Below are positions 8,035 to 17,988 of a DNA stretch of 64,000 nucleotides, one piece after another; the first letter of the stretch is position 1, and each line of letters starts with the position of its first letter. The stretch spans positions 186,001-250,000 of the forward strand of contig NZ_WXEW01000010.1 in assembly GCF_009901565.1 (NCBI RefSeq), written 5' to 3'. Made by a program: the position numbers and the translations under genes. This DNA comes from Herbidospora solisilvae (GTDB lineage: Bacteria; Actinomycetota; Actinomycetes; Streptosporangiales; Streptosporangiaceae). The notes beneath the pieces are model-generated. The model was given only the letters and a program-made list of their open reading frames with translations. It was not told where the DNA came from and searched no databases.

Positions 8035-8943
8035 ATGTCGGTTGTCACGCTCGGCGTCCACATCGTGGACGTGCTCGCCCGGCCCGTCGAGTCGATCCCG
8101 GCCGGCCAGGACACCCATCTGGTCGAGCAGGTGCGCATCACCGCAGCCGGGGCCGCCGCCGGGACGGCGGTCGTGCTGGCGAGACTCGGCCTCCCCGTCA
8201 CCTCGCTGGGGGCCGTCGGCGACGACGAGCTCGGCGACTTCCTCCTCATGGTCATGAACCGGCACGGCGTCGACGTCTCCAAGGTGACGCGCAAGCCGGG
8301 GGAGCAGACCGCCGCCTCGATCCTGCCGATCAGGCCCGACGGCGGGCGGCCCTCGTTCCACGTCCCGGGCGCCAACCTGGGGCTCTCACCGGCCGACGTC
8401 GACGTCGAGGCCATCAGGGGCGCGAAGGTCCTCCACCTGGGCGGCATGGACGCCACCTGGGGCCTCCACGACCCCGCCTTCCACGCCCTGCTCGACGAGG
8501 TGCGGGGCCGGGGCACGCAGGTCACCCTCGACCTGCTGTCGAACATGCCCGACCTGATGCCCGCCGCCAAGACCTTCCTGCCCCACGTCGACCACTTCCT
8601 GCCCAACGAGGAGCAGGCCCTCATGATGACCGGCGCCCCGACGGTCGAGGAGGCCGCCAAGAGCCTTCTCGGTGAGGGCCCGCGAACCGTGGTCATCACC
8701 CTCGGCGGCGAGGGCAGCCTCGTCGCCACGGCCGACGGGCTCACCCGGGTACCCGCCGAAGACGTCCAGGTGATCGACACCACCGGTTGCGGCGACGCCT
8801 ACTGCGCCGGGTTCGCCGCCGGGCTGCTCACCGGCCGTCCGGTGCTCGAATCGGCCCGTCTCGGCACCGCCGTCGCCGCCCGCGTGGCCGGCGGCCTGGG
8901 TTCCGACGCGAACCTCGACGGCGCCGCCGCCCTGCTGTCCTGA
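8035..8943 (+). CDS. PfkB-family carbohydrate kinase (ribokinase-like)
   Basis: Sugar or nucleoside kinase of 302 residues. The N-terminal half has AAGAAAGTAVVLARLG and AVGDDELGDFL, typical of the substrate-binding lid region. The C-terminal signature is DTTGCGDAYCAGFAAGL, where the catalytic Asp and anion-hole Gly residues are kept; the usual GAGD reads GCGD. VVITLGGEGSLVA is the ATP-binding strand. Start chosen at the ATG 7 bases after TATCAT, because upstream in-frame sequence overlaps tetR. It lies 16 bases before an aminotransferase gene. The substrate cannot be named. Confidence 0.9.
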   Translation: MSVVTLGVHIVDVLARPVESIPAGQDTHLVEQVRITAAGAAAGTAVVLARLGLPVTSLGAVGDDELGDFLLMVMNRHGVDVSKVTRKPGEQTAASILPIRPDGGRPSFHVPGANLGLSPADVDVEAIRGAKVLHLGGMDATWGLHDPAFHALLDEVRGRGTQVTLDLLSNMPDLMPAAKTFLPHVDHFLPNEEQALMMTGAPTVEEAAKSLLGEGPRTVVITLGGEGSLVATADGLTRVPAEDVQVIDTTGCGDAYCAGFAAGLLTGRPVLESARLGTAVAARVAGGLGSDANLDGAAALLS

Positions 8944-8959
8944 GAGGAAGATTCCCCCC

Positions 8960-10183
8960 ATGTCCCTGGACGCCGATCTGCGCGCCCGAGCCGCCAAGGT
9001 CATCCCCGGCGGCATGTATGGTCACCTCAACGCCGCCCTCCACGGCGACACCTATCCCCAGTTCTTCGTCAGGGGCGAGGGCGCCCGCCAGTGGGACGCC
9101 GACGGGAGGGAGTACGTCGACCTGATGTGCTCCTGGGGTCCCATGATCGTCGGCCACCGCAACCCCCGCGTGGAGGAGGCCGCCGCCCGCCTGCAGGCCC
9201 AGGGCGACTGCCTCAATGGTCCCGGCCCGATCATGGTCGAGCTGGCCGAGCTGCTCGTCGACCTCATCCCGGCCGCCGAGTGGGCCATGTTCTCCAAGAA
9301 CGGCACCGACGCCACCACCCAGGCCCTGATGGTCGCCCGCGCCGCCACCGGCCGCACGAAGGTCCTGATCGCCCACGGCGCTTACCACGGCGCCGACCCG
9401 TGGTGCACTCCCGGCCTCTCGGGCGTCACGCCCAACCAGCGCGCCGACACCGTCGAGTTCGCCTACAACGACCTCCAGGACGCCGAGCGCGCCGCCGCCG
9501 AGGCCGGCGACGACGTCGCGGCCATCCTGGTGACCCCCTTCAAGCACGACTCCTTCGAAGACCAGGCGCTCGCCGAGGCCGGCTTCGCCCGCGGGGTCAG
9601 GGCGCTGGCCGACCGCCTGGGCGCGGCCCTGGTGATCGACGAGGTCCGGGCCGGCTTCCGGCTCGACCTGAGGGGCACCTGGGAGCCCTTCGGTGTACGT
9701 CCCGACCTGTCGGCCTGGTCCAAGGCCATGGGCAACGGCCACGCGATCGCCGCCGTCACCGGCGCCGACGCGCTCAAGAACGCGGCCCAGACCCTCTATT
9801 CGACCGGTTCGTTCTGGTTCTCCTCGGCCGCCATGGGCGCGGCCAAGGCCACGATCGAGATCCTCCGGGAGTCCGACGGGCCGGCGCTGATCGAACGCGC
9901 GGGGGCGAGGCTGCGTACCGGACTGTATGAGCAGGCCAAGAGCCACGGCTTCACGATCAACCAGACGGGCCCGGTGCAGATCCCGTGGCTCTCGTTCGAC
10001 GGCGACGCCACTTTGGAGCGGGGGGTCTTCTGGGCGGCTGCCTGCCTGGCCGAGGGCGTCTACGTGCACCCCTGGCACAACTGGTTCCTGTCGACCGCCC
10101 ACACCGACGCCGAGATCGACCGGGCATTGGAGGGCACCGACGCCGCGTTCGCCGCGACCGCCCGGCGCTTCAGCGGAGTCTGA
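8960..10183 (+). CDS. Class III PLP aminotransferase, glutamate-1-semialdehyde-aminomutase-like
   Basis: PLP enzyme of 407 residues. The fold is that of GSA aminomutase: YGHLNAALHGDTYPQFFVRG, the cofactor phosphate region SKNGTDATTQAL, the Asp of LVIDEVRAGFRLD and the PLP lysine in SAWSKAMGNGHAIAA. True HemL normally sits with hem genes, and here the partner is a PfkB kinase, so another amino-alcohol or amino-sugar substrate is more likely. AGAGGAAG precedes the ATG. Its end overlaps the convergent GNAT gene by 14 bases. Confidence 0.88.
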   Translation: MSLDADLRARAAKVIPGGMYGHLNAALHGDTYPQFFVRGEGARQWDADGREYVDLMCSWGPMIVGHRNPRVEEAAARLQAQGDCLNGPGPIMVELAELLVDLIPAAEWAMFSKNGTDATTQALMVARAATGRTKVLIAHGAYHGADPWCTPGLSGVTPNQRADTVEFAYNDLQDAERAAAEAGDDVAAILVTPFKHDSFEDQALAEAGFARGVRALADRLGAALVIDEVRAGFRLDLRGTWEPFGVRPDLSAWSKAMGNGHAIAAVTGADALKNAAQTLYSTGSFWFSSAAMGAAKATIEILRESDGPALIERAGARLRTGLYEQAKSHGFTINQTGPVQIPWLSFDGDATLERGVFWAAACLAEGVYVHPWHNWFLSTAHTDAEIDRALEGTDAAFAATARRFSGV

Positions 10184-11267
10184 GCCACTCCACGTTGTCG
10201 GTCCAGGTCCCGTCGGGGCCGGGCAGATACTCCTTCTGCGTCTGACCCCGGGTGAACCCGGCCCGTTCCAGCACCGCCTGGGAGGCCAGGTTCCCCGGGT
10301 TGGTGCCGGAGATCAGCCGCCGCAGGCCCGCCTGCGTGAACGCCCATTCGGCCAGCAGGTTCACCGCCCGGGTGACGAAGCCCCGGCCCCGGAAGTCGGG
10401 GTGCAGGCTGTAGCCGACCATGGCCTCCCGCATGGGCGGGGTCAGGTGCGAGAGCTGGATGTCCCCGGCGAAGGCCCCCGTCTCCGCGTCGCGGATGGCC
10501 ATCTCGGCCTGGACGCCGGTCAGCCAGCGATATCCGGCCCCGGTGCACCGGTAGAGCGTCTCGGCGAACGGCGGCGCCTCCGGCGGCACGCGATACTTCA
10601 CCACGTCGGGCAGCGACGCCAGCGCCTGGTAGGCCGGCGCGTCGGCGGTCGTCAGCATGGTGATCGCGACGACGCCGTCGGTCAGGCCGCCCTCGGGCAG
10701 GAACGGCAGGAACGGCCTGATCGGCTCGCCCGAGTCGCCGGGCAGCCGGCCGAACAGGGCCATGTCGGCCCTGCCTCCACCGGCGAGCGGCCCGCCGCCG
10801 CGCTGAAGCCCCTCGTGGCGGAACCCGGCCGCCAGCGCGACCTTCTGCGAGCCCACGTTCGCCATCTCGGCGACCAGGTGCACCCGGGGCACCCCCTGCT
10901 CGAAGGCCCACGTGGTGACGGCCCGCAGGGCCGCGGAGGCCACGCCCTTGTTGCGGGCCCACGGGGCCACCCAATAGCCCACCTCGACGTTGCCGAACCG
11001 GTCGGGCAGGTGCAGCCCGATCGCCCCGTTCAGCTCGCCGGTCTCGGCGTCGGTCACGGAGAACTCGGCGCCGCCCGTCCTCCACCGCTCCTCGGCGATC
11101 TCCATGAGCCAGTGGCGGGCGTCCGCCTCGGTGTACGGGCTGGGCAGGGTCGGGATGAAGCGCTGGGTCTGGGGGTCGGAGCAGGCGCGCGCGACGGCCG
11201 GGATGTCGGCCTCGACGGCCGGCCGAAGAATGATCGGTCCGGCTGAGATGGATTCGCGGGGGTACAT
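10170..11267 (-). CDS. Tandem GNAT-family N-acetyltransferase
   Basis: Protein of 365 residues made of two RimJ/RimL-like GNAT domains. The first (about 10-175) has VEVGYWVAPWARNKGVASAALRAV, here with the acetyl-CoA loop RNKGVAS. The second (about 190-365) has VGYSLHPDFRGRGFVTRAVN, with RGRGF. Both keep the Arg-x-x-Gly-x-Gly/Ala pyrophosphate loop, so both may bind acetyl-CoA. The acceptor could be an N-terminal amine or a small molecule. It is divergent from trmI with a 61-base gap. Confidence 0.88.
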   Translation of the reverse strand: MYPRESISAGPIILRPAVEADIPAVARACSDPQTQRFIPTLPSPYTEADARHWLMEIAEERWRTGGAEFSVTDAETGELNGAIGLHLPDRFGNVEVGYWVAPWARNKGVASAALRAVTTWAFEQGVPRVHLVAEMANVGSQKVALAAGFRHEGLQRGGGPLAGGGRADMALFGRLPGDSGEPIRPFLPFLPEGGLTDGVVAITMLTTADAPAYQALASLPDVVKYRVPPEAPPFAETLYRCTGAGYRWLTGVQAEMAIRDAETGAFAGDIQLSHLTPPMREAMVGYSLHPDFRGRGFVTRAVNLLAEWAFTQAGLRRLISGTNPGNLASQAVLERAGFTRGQTQKEYLPGPDGTWTDNVEWLRLR

Positions 11268-11315
11268 GGCCCCTTGCTACCAGTCGTCCGAGTCAGGGGA
11301 CAATCGTTTTGCCAT

Positions 11316-11328
11316 TAGCCTTGCCGCC
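11316..11328 (+). promoter_or_regulatory. Putative leaderless -10 element of trmI
   Basis: TAGCCT ends 7 bases before the ATG at 11329 and no Shine-Dalgarno sequence is present. This is the spacing seen at several other starts in the window. Confidence 0.4.
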
Positions 11329-12192
11329 ATGGGTTTTCGCAGGCACGGCCCGTTCCAGGCCGGAGATCAGGTTCAGCTCACCGATCCGAAGAACAAGCGC
11401 CACACCGTGACGCTCAAAGAGGACGGTGTCTTCCACACCCACAAGGGGTGGATCGCCCACGCCGACCTGATCGGGCAGCCTGAGGGGTCCGTGGTGCGCT
11501 CGTCGGGCGGCATCCAGTATCTGGCGTTCCGCCACCTGCTGTCCGACTACACGCTGTCGATGCCGCGCGGCGCGGCGGTGATCTACCCGAAGGACTCGGC
11601 GCAGATCGTCGCCATGGCCGACGTCTTCCCCGGCGCCAAGGTCGTGGAGGCCGGAGTCGGCTCCGGTGCGCTGTCCTGCTTCCTGCTGCGCGCCGTCGGC
11701 GCCGAGGGCTCCTTGACCTCGTACGAACGGCGTGCCGACTTCGCCGAGGTCGCGACCAAGAACGTGGAGAAGTTCTTCGGCGGCGAGCTCAAGCAGTGGC
11801 GTCTGGTGGTCGGCGACTTCAACGAGGCGCTCGACGAGACCGACGTCGACCGGATCATCCTCGACATGCTCGCCCCGTGGGAGTGCGTCGACGCCGCGAG
11901 TAGAGCCCTGACCCCCGGCGGCGTGATCTGCTGTTACGTGGCCACCACGACCCAGATGTCAAGAACCGTCGAGACACTTCGCGATCACGGGAGTTTCACG
12001 GAGCCCCACGCGTGGGAGACCCTGATTCGCGACTGGCATGTCGAAGGTCTCGCCGTCCGTCCCGACCACCGCATGGTCGGGCACACCGGCTTCCTCGTCA
12101 CCGCCCGCCGCATGGCGGACGGCGTCACGCCCCCGCCCAGGCGCCGTCGCCCGGCAAAGGGGGCGTATGGGGAGGGTACGGAAGACCAGTGA
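11329..12192 (+). CDS. trmI: tRNA (adenine-58-N1)-methyltransferase TrmI
   Basis: SAM-dependent RNA methyltransferase of 287 residues that makes m1A58 in the tRNA T-loop. Visible features are PKDSAQI before the SAM site, motif I VVEAGVGSGALSCFLLRAVG, the acidic residue in SYERRADFA, and the catalytic region DRIILDMLAPWECV. It is usually found just upstream of the proteasome ATPase in actinomycetes, as here. Start chosen at the ATG beginning MGFRRHGPF, because upstream frame overlaps the divergent GNAT gene. Confidence 0.93.
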   Translation: MGFRRHGPFQAGDQVQLTDPKNKRHTVTLKEDGVFHTHKGWIAHADLIGQPEGSVVRSSGGIQYLAFRHLLSDYTLSMPRGAAVIYPKDSAQIVAMADVFPGAKVVEAGVGSGALSCFLLRAVGAEGSLTSYERRADFAEVATKNVEKFFGGELKQWRLVVGDFNEALDETDVDRIILDMLAPWECVDAASRALTPGGVICCYVATTTQMSRTVETLRDHGSFTEPHAWETLIRDWHVEGLAVRPDHRMVGHTGFLVTARRMADGVTPPPRRRRPAKGAYGEGTEDQ

Positions 12193-12399
12193 CGATTTAG
12201 CGGCGAAACGGGAAACTTGAGTGACAGCGGGAACAAACACCCTGTTCCATGTGCTCATCGAGATAAACCCTCCGAAAAGGCATCAACCATCAAACACTCC
12301 ACGTAACTAGACGAACACCAGTGGGCTACGTTTTTCAAGGCCGTCAGATTGGTAGGGACTTGAGTAGTCTTTCCTCTACTGGGAAGGAGGTGACGGGGC

Positions 12400-14163
12400 G
12401 TGGCAGCTCGCGATGACGCAGAGGCTCGGGCCGCGCAGCGCGAACGGGAGGTCGCCGACCTCACAACACAGGTCTCCTTCCTTCAGGAGGAGATCACCGC
12501 GTTGCGCCGGAAGCTGGCGGAATCCCCCCGCCAGGCACGGGTGCTGGAGGAGCGTCTCCACGACGTTCAAGCTCAGGTGGTCGCCCTCACAGGCCAGAAC
12601 GAACGGCTCGTGGCCACCCTCAAGGAGGCCAGAGACCAGATCGTCGCCCTCAAGGAGGAGGTCGACCGGCTGGCGCAACCGCCATCCGGCTTCGGCGTTT
12701 TCCTGGAGGCCAGAGAAGACGGCACGATCGAGGTGTTCACCGGCGGGCGCAAGCTCCGGGTGAACGTCAGCCCCGCCGTCGACGTCGACTCGCTGAAGCG
12801 CGGCCAGGAGGTCATGCTCAACGAGGCGTTGAACGTCGTCGAAGCCCTCGGCTTCGAAGACGTGGGCGAGATCGTGATGTTGAAGGAGCTGCTCGAAGAC
12901 GGGCAGCGCGCGCTCGTGATATCGCACGCCGACGAAGAGCGCGTCGTGAAGCTCGCCGAGTCGCTGCTCAGCCAGCCGATAAGGTCGGGCGACTCACTCC
13001 TGCTCGAACCGCGTTCGGGTTACGTCTACGAGCGCATTCCCAAGTCGGAGGTCGAGGAGCTCGTCCTCGAAGAGGTGCCCGACATCTCTTACGACGAGAT
13101 CGGCGGCCTGCGCGGACAGATCGAGCAGATCAGGGACGCCATCGAGCTTCCCTACCTGCACGCCGACCTGTTCCGGGAGCACAAGCTCCGTCCGCCGAAG
13201 GGTGTGCTGCTCTACGGCCCTCCCGGTTGCGGCAAGACGCTCATCGCCAAGGCGGTCGCCAACTCCCTGGCCAAGCAGGTCGCGGAGAAGACCGGCCAGT
13301 CGGGCAAGAGCTTCTTCCTCAACATCAAGGGCCCGGAGCTCCTGAACAAGTACGTCGGCGAGACCGAGCGGCACATCCGCCTGGTCTTCCAGCGGGCGCG
13401 TGAGAAGGCGTCCGAGGGCACCCCGGTGATCGTGTTCTTCGACGAGATGGACTCGATCTTCCGCACACGTGGCTCGGGTGTGTCGTCCGACGTCGAGAAC
13501 ACCATCGTCCCTCAGTTGCTGTCGGAGATCGACGGCGTCGAGGGCCTGGAGAACGTCATCGTCATCGGCGCCTCCAACCGCGAAGACATGATCGACCCGG
13601 CGATCCTGCGGCCCGGCCGCCTCGACGTGAAGATCAAGATCGAGCGGCCCGACGCCGAGGCGGCGAAGGACATCTTCTCGAAGTACCTGATCTCCGACCT
13701 CCCGCTCCACCCCGACGACCTCGCGGAGCACGGCAGCAGCCGTGAGTCCACGATCGCCGAGATGATCCAGCGGGTCGTCGAGCGCATGTACAACGAGATC
13801 GAGGAGAACCGCTTCCTCGAGGTGACCTACGCCAACGGTGACAAGGAAGTCCTCTACTTCAAGGACTTCAACTCCGGCGCGATGATCCAGAACATCGTCG
13901 ACCGGGGCAAGAAGATGGCGATCAAGCAGTTCCTGGAGACGGGCCAGAAGGGCCTGCGCATCCAGCACCTGATGGCCGCCTGCGTCGACGAGTTCCGGGA
14001 GAACGAAGACCTCCCGAACACCACCAACCCCGACGACTGGGCCCGCATCTCCGGCAAGAAGGGCGAGCGGATCGTCTACATCCGCACCCTCGTGCAGGGC
14101 AAGCAGGGCACGGAGGCCGGCAGGTCAATAGACACGGTGGCCAACACGGGACAGTACCTGTAG
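12400..14163 (+). CDS. arc: Proteasome-associated AAA ATPase ARC (Mpa)
   Basis: Hexameric ATPase of 587 residues that unfolds pupylated proteins and feeds them to the 20S proteasome. An N-terminal coiled coil (about 1-90) binds Pup. OB-fold domains follow (about 90-230). The AAA domain has Walker A GPPGCGKT at about 273, Walker [11 protein letters not shown], and the SRH region ending ILRPGRLD. The C-terminal tail is GQYL, the docking motif with penultimate Tyr that opens the proteasome gate. The GTG start has an exceptionally complete Shine-Dalgarno sequence, AAGGAGGTGA, 6 bases upstream. The gene lies downstream of trmI in the same direction. Confidence 0.97.
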   Translation: MAARDDAEARAAQREREVADLTTQVSFLQEEITALRRKLAESPRQARVLEERLHDVQAQVVALTGQNERLVATLKEARDQIVALKEEVDRLAQPPSGFGVFLEAREDGTIEVFTGGRKLRVNVSPAVDVDSLKRGQEVMLNEALNVVEALGFEDVGEIVMLKELLEDGQRALVISHADEERVVKLAESLLSQPIRSGDSLLLEPRSGYVYERIPKSEVEELVLEEVPDISYDEIGGLRGQIEQIRDAIELPYLHADLFREHKLRPPKGVLLYGPPGCGKTLIAKAVANSLAKQVAEKTGQSGKSFFLNIKGPELLNKYVGETERHIRLVFQRAREKASEGTPVIVFFDEMDSIFRTRGSGVSSDVENTIVPQLLSEIDGVEGLENVIVIGASNREDMIDPAILRPGRLDVKIKIERPDAEAAKDIFSKYLISDLPLHPDDLAEHGSSRESTIAEMIQRVVERMYNEIEENRFLEVTYANGDKEVLYFKDFNSGAMIQNIVDRGKKMAIKQFLETGQKGLRIQHLMAACVDEFRENEDLPNTTNPDDWARISGKKGERIVYIRTLVQGKQGTEAGRSIDTVANTGQYL

Positions 14164-14170
14164 GGAATTA

Positions 14171-14214
14171 CGAAAACGGCACGTCCTCCCGTTACGGGAG
14201 ACGTGCCGTTTTCG
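14171..14214 (+). terminator. Rho-independent terminator after arc
   Basis: Two stacked stems (14 bp and 6 bp) separated by one bulged C, with a TTA loop, followed by TTTGTG. The hairpin starts 8 bases after the arc stop codon. Confidence 0.88.
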
Positions 14215-14298
14215 TTTGTGCCGCCGTGATTGTCCGTGAGACGTTGTAGCGTTGCCCGTTGTGCGGTATTGGTGCGGAAATAAACAGGGCGGACTGAA

Positions 14299-15897
14299 GT
14301 GACCGGCGGGGCGTGGAACGGGGACCAGCCCCGACGATCCGATCCGGGACGCGGCGGCGCGTGGCCGGGACAGCCCCAGCGGCCGGGCGACGCCCGAGTA
14401 TGGCCCCACGCGCCCGAACCGCTACAGAACGCCCCTGAGTGGCCTACGGGCGTGCCTCAGGGAACGCAGACGCCTTCTTTGGACGGGTGGGGTGCGCCTC
14501 AGCCGGGACACGGGCTTGGCGGGCCTGGGCCGGGTGCGGCTCCCGCCCAGGGGATGACGTGGCCGCACGGGCCCGAGGGCCTGGCCGGAGATGCACGGGT
14601 GAGCGCGCCTCCGCCGGTCGAGGGGCGATCCGGTCCGGGAACGTGGGCCGGGGGCGCGGAGGCGCCGGTGACCGGGCAGTGGCTCGGGTTGGGCGCCGAC
14701 TCTTCCGTGGCGGCGCCCGAGCGGGAGGCGCCCGCCGGGCGTGGTGGCCGGCGGGGCCGGGGTGCGCCGCCGCCCGCCGTGCCGGGGGCCGTGCCGGCGA
14801 CCGGGCTCGCGCCGCCCGTGCGGCAGCCTCGGCTGGTGGAGCTCGACCTGTTGCGGTTCGTCGCCGCGTTCACGGTCATGGCGTTCCACTACATGGCGGC
14901 GTCGCGGTCGTTGTGGGACGAGTCGCCCGTCGTGCTGTTCGAGCCGGTCAAGTACGTCACGACGCTCGGCATCCTCGGGGTCGAGCTGTTCTTCCTCATC
15001 AGCGGATTCGTCATCCTGATGAGCGCCTGGGGCCACAGCCTGCGCCGTTTCGCGGTGTCACGGTTCGCGCGGCTCTACCCCGCCTACTGGTTCACCGTGA
15101 TCGCCCTGTACGTGCTCTACACGTACACGAGCGTCGAGTACTTCAAACCCAACCTGGACACCGTCGGCTACGTGATCAATCTCACGATGCTGCAGGAGGC
15201 GTTCGGCGTCATCCCGGCCGGGGGAGTGTTCTGGTCGCTCTGGGTGGAGCTGAAGTTCTACTTCCTGATCTCCATCGTGGTGATCACGGGAGTGAACCTG
15301 CGGCGGGCCATGGGGTTCATGTGGGTGTGGCTGGCCGCCGCGATCTTCGCCGAGTGGTTGCAGAACGACCTGGTCACCGAGATCGTCATGCCCCGGCAGG
15401 CGCCCTACTTCATCGCCGGGATGGCGTTCTACCTGATCTACCGCGAGGGCTCCACCGTCACCCGGTGGGGGTTCGTCCTGGTCGGCTACGCCTGCTCCCT
15501 GTACGTGGCCCTGGAGCGCATCCAGAGCCGGATCGACCTCGTGGGGATCAAGAACTTCCCGGCGCCGCCGCCGGCCGTCATCGCTTGGATCACGGTCATC
15601 TACGTGCTCATGGCGGCCGTCGCCCTCGGGTGGCTGCGCTGGGTGCGGTGGCGGGCGCTGACGACGGTGGGGGCCCTCACCTACCCGCTCTACCTGGTAC
15701 ATCAGAACGTCTCGGCGGTATTTATCCCGGGATTCCGGGAATCTATGAATCCGTGGGTGCTCGCCGGGGGCACGATGCTGGCATCGATTCTTCTGTCGTA
15801 TGCTGTATACCGGCTTGTTGATCGCCCAGGTCAGCGGTTGCTGCGCCGTCTGATGGGCAGGAGCCCAATGGAACAACGCCAGGCATCGGTGCCGTAA
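14299..15897 (+). CDS. Acyltransferase 3 family membrane protein with Gly/Pro-rich N-terminus
   Basis: Protein of 532 residues. Residues 1-175 are Gly/Pro/Trp-rich and look disordered (repeated PEPL/GWGAP-type pieces). The membrane domain starts at RLVELDLLRFVAAFTVMAFHY, the usual acyltransferase-3 opening with the key Arg and His, and has about ten hydrophobic segments. GVELFFLISGFVILMSA and RFARLYPAYW are family signatures. It transfers acyl groups to extracytoplasmic sugars or lipids. It separates arc from dop, an unusual place. GTG start with AGGGCGGA upstream. Confidence 0.88.
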   Translation: MTGGAWNGDQPRRSDPGRGGAWPGQPQRPGDARVWPHAPEPLQNAPEWPTGVPQGTQTPSLDGWGAPQPGHGLGGPGPGAAPAQGMTWPHGPEGLAGDARVSAPPPVEGRSGPGTWAGGAEAPVTGQWLGLGADSSVAAPEREAPAGRGGRRGRGAPPPAVPGAVPATGLAPPVRQPRLVELDLLRFVAAFTVMAFHYMAASRSLWDESPVVLFEPVKYVTTLGILGVELFFLISGFVILMSAWGHSLRRFAVSRFARLYPAYWFTVIALYVLYTYTSVEYFKPNLDTVGYVINLTMLQEAFGVIPAGGVFWSLWVELKFYFLISIVVITGVNLRRAMGFMWVWLAAAIFAEWLQNDLVTEIVMPRQAPYFIAGMAFYLIYREGSTVTRWGFVLVGYACSLYVALERIQSRIDLVGIKNFPAPPPAVIAWITVIYVLMAAVALGWLRWVRWRALTTVGALTYPLYLVHQNVSAVFIPGFRESMNPWVLAGGTMLASILLSYAVYRLVDRPGQRLLRRLMGRSPMEQRQASVP

Positions 15898-15972
15898 CTG
15901 TCTGGTGGCCGGGCATAGTGAAGGGGCTAGGCTCGGGATATAAACGGCGGAACGACAGGCCATGGGGTGCGC

Positions 15973-17490
15973 ATGACAGTCCGGCGGGTGATGGGCATCG
16001 AGACCGAGTACGGAATTTCCGTGCCCGGTCAACCAGGTGCGAATGCGATGGTGACCTCGTCACAGGTCGTCAACGCATACCTGGCGGCCTCGGCCGCGCG
16101 CGCCCGCCGCGCCCGGTGGGATTTCGAGGAGGAGAACCCCCTCCGCGACGCCCGGGGTTTCGACCTCGCCCGTGAGGCGGCCGACTCCAGCCAGCTCACC
16201 GACGAGGACCTCGGCCTCGCCAACGTCATCCTCACCAACGGCGCCCGGCTCTACGTCGACCACGCCCACCCCGAATACTCCACGCCCGAGTGCACCAACC
16301 CCCGGGCCGCGGTCATCTGGGACAAGGCGGGTGAGCGCGTCATGCACGACGCGGCCGTCCGGGCCTCGGGCATGCCGGGCAACGCGCCCATCCAGCTCTA
16401 CAAGAACAACACCGACTCCAAGGGCGCCAGCTACGGCTGCCACGAGAACTACCTGATGCGCCGGGCGACCCCGTTCGCCGACATCGTGCGCCACCTGACC
16501 CCCTTCTTCGTCTCCCGCCAGGTCTTCGCGGGGGCGGGCAAGGTCGGCATCGGGCAGGACTCGCGCGGCGACGGCTACCAGATCTCCCAGCGGGCCGACT
16601 TCTTCGAGGTCGAGGTCGGTCTTGAGACGACGCTCAAGCGGCCGATCATCAACACCCGCGACGAGCCCCACGCCGACCCGGAGAAGTACCGCCGGCTCCA
16701 CGTGATCATCGGCGACGCGAACATGTCCGAGATCTCGACCTACCTCAAGCTCGGCACCACCTCGCTCGTCCTGGCGATGATCGAAGACGGCTTCCTGACG
16801 GTCGACCTGTCGGTCGAGTCGCCGGTCGCCGCGCTGCGCGCCATCTCCCACGACCCGTCCTGCAAGCACGTCGTGACGCTGCGGTCGGGCCGGAAGATGA
16901 CGGCGGTGCAGCTTCAGATGGAATACCTGGAGCAGGCCCGCAAATACGTCGAAGACCGCTACGGCTCCAACGCCGACGAGATGACCAAAGACGTGCTCAA
17001 CCGGTGGGAGTCGGTGCTGACCCGGCTCGCCGAAGACCCGATGCAGCTCTCGCGGGAGCTCGACTGGGTGGCCAAGCTGGAGCTCCTCGAGGGCTACCGC
17101 ACCCGCGACAAGCTTCCCTGGTCGCACCCCCGGCTGCAGCTCGTCGACCTCCAGTACGCCGACATCCGGCCCGAGCGCGGGCTCTACAACCGGCTCGTCG
17201 AGCGCGGCCGGATGCAGCGCCTGGTTACGGAAGACGACGTGGAGCGTGCTATCGAAACGCCGCCCACCGACACCCGCGCCTACTTCCGAGGCCGCTGCCT
17301 GCGGCAGTACAGCGAGTCGGTGGCGGCGGCGTCGTGGGACTCGGTGATATTCGACATCCCTGGCCGCGAGTCGCTGCAGCGTGTGCCGACGCTGGAGCCG
17401 CTGCGCGGAACCAAGGCCCACGTGGGCGACCTGCTCGACCGCTGCCGCACGGCGGCCGAACTGGTCGCGGCCCTGACGGGCGACTCGTGA
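15973..17490 (+). CDS. dop: Pup deamidase/depupylase Dop
   Basis: Carboxylate-amine ligase fold enzyme of about 505 residues that removes Pup from substrates and, where Pup ends in Gln, deamidates it. Visible: GIETEYGIS at the start with ATP/Mg Glu residues, a Dop-specific loop region near residues 38-60, [38 protein letters not shown] and [11 protein letters not shown]. The C-terminus SWDSVIFD...[11 protein letters not shown] is Dop-type and differs from PafA. Start chosen at ATG 15973; GTG at 15967 is possible. Pup, normally the next gene, is 17.5 kb away here. Confidence 0.95.
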   Translation: MTVRRVMGIETEYGISVPGQPGANAMVTSSQVVNAYLAASAARARRARWDFEEENPLRDARGFDLAREAADSSQLTDEDLGLANVILTNGARLYVDHAHPEYSTPECTNPRAAVIWDKAGERVMHDAAVRASGMPGNAPIQLYKNNTDSKGASYGCHENYLMRRATPFADIVRHLTPFFVSRQVFAGAGKVGIGQDSRGDGYQISQRADFFEVEVGLETTLKRPIINTRDEPHADPEKYRRLHVIIGDANMSEISTYLKLGTTSLVLAMIEDGFLTVDLSVESPVAALRAISHDPSCKHVVTLRSGRKMTAVQLQMEYLEQARKYVEDRYGSNADEMTKDVLNRWESVLTRLAEDPMQLSRELDWVAKLELLEGYRTRDKLPWSHPRLQLVDLQYADIRPERGLYNRLVERGRMQRLVTEDDVERAIETPPTDTRAYFRGRCLRQYSESVAAASWDSVIFDIPGRESLQRVPTLEPLRGTKAHVGDLLDRCRTAAELVAALTGDS

Positions 17491-17524
17491 GCTGAGGCCA
17501 CGTCCAGGCGACGCCGACATTTCC

Positions 17525-17558
17525 AGAAAGCCCGGGGCCATTCGGCCCCGGGCTTTCT
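17525..17558 (+). terminator. Terminator after dop
   Basis: Perfect 15-bp stem, AGAAAGCCCGGGGCC with its complement, and a 4-base loop, 34 bases after the dop stop. It closes the arc-dop transcription region ahead of the cobalamin block. Confidence 0.85.
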
Positions 17559-17833
17559 CGCGTCCGGCTTGGGCATGCGGGGCTGGGGGTGCCTGGCTGT
17601 GCTGAGGGCTGGCGTGTGGCTGCGCTGCGAGGTTGGGGGCGCGTGGCTGAGGTGGGCTTGTGAATGCGTCGGCGGTAACCGTTGCCTGGCGGGCGGGGAG
17701 GTGGCCACAAGCGGCGCAGCTCTCGCTCGTGGCCGCTCGATGGGTCTCGTTGGAGGCCGGCCTCTGTTCCATCATGATGATCTACTTTGTAAGGGGGTCG
17801 GGATCATGCCGCCTTGACGGGTTTTGGCATATC
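17559..17833. other. Non-coding gap between dop terminator and cobalamin riboswitch
   Basis: About 275 bases without a convincing gene. The plus strand is G/T-rich, and the short open frames there have no family likeness or good ribosome-binding site. The last part must hold the promoter of the cbtB operon; I could not pick one hexamer pair with confidence. Confidence 0.5.
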
Positions 17834-17946
17834 GGGGTACGTTCGCCGGGAATTGTGGCGGCGTGAGGGAAACCGGTGAGAGTCCGGTACGGTCGCGCCA
17901 CTGTGATCCATCGCCGATGGAGAGTCAGGTCACCACCCGCCACGTT
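17834..17946 (+). promoter_or_regulatory. Cobalamin riboswitch upstream of cbtB
   Basis: The conserved core is visible: GGGAAACCGGTGAGAGTCCGG, then CGCGCCACTGTGA, then the B12 box AGTCAGGTCACCACCCGCC at 17923-17941. It precedes the cobalt-transporter gene by about 45 bases, so the aptamer should switch the cbtBA-cob operon off when cobalamin is plentiful. The ends are approximate. Confidence 0.92.
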
Positions 17947-17988
17947 GATCTACGACAGGGACGCGCAATCCCGGAGGAGGATCGTGGC

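Noticed and set aside
8960..10183. Naming the class III aminotransferase hemL
   Set aside because: No heme gene is nearby and its operon partner is a PfkB kinase; the fold match alone does not prove that activity.
17569..17817. Possible 82-codon gene after dop
   Set aside because: Cys/Trp/Gly-rich translation, no ribosome-binding site and no family pattern; more likely non-coding sequence before the riboswitch.
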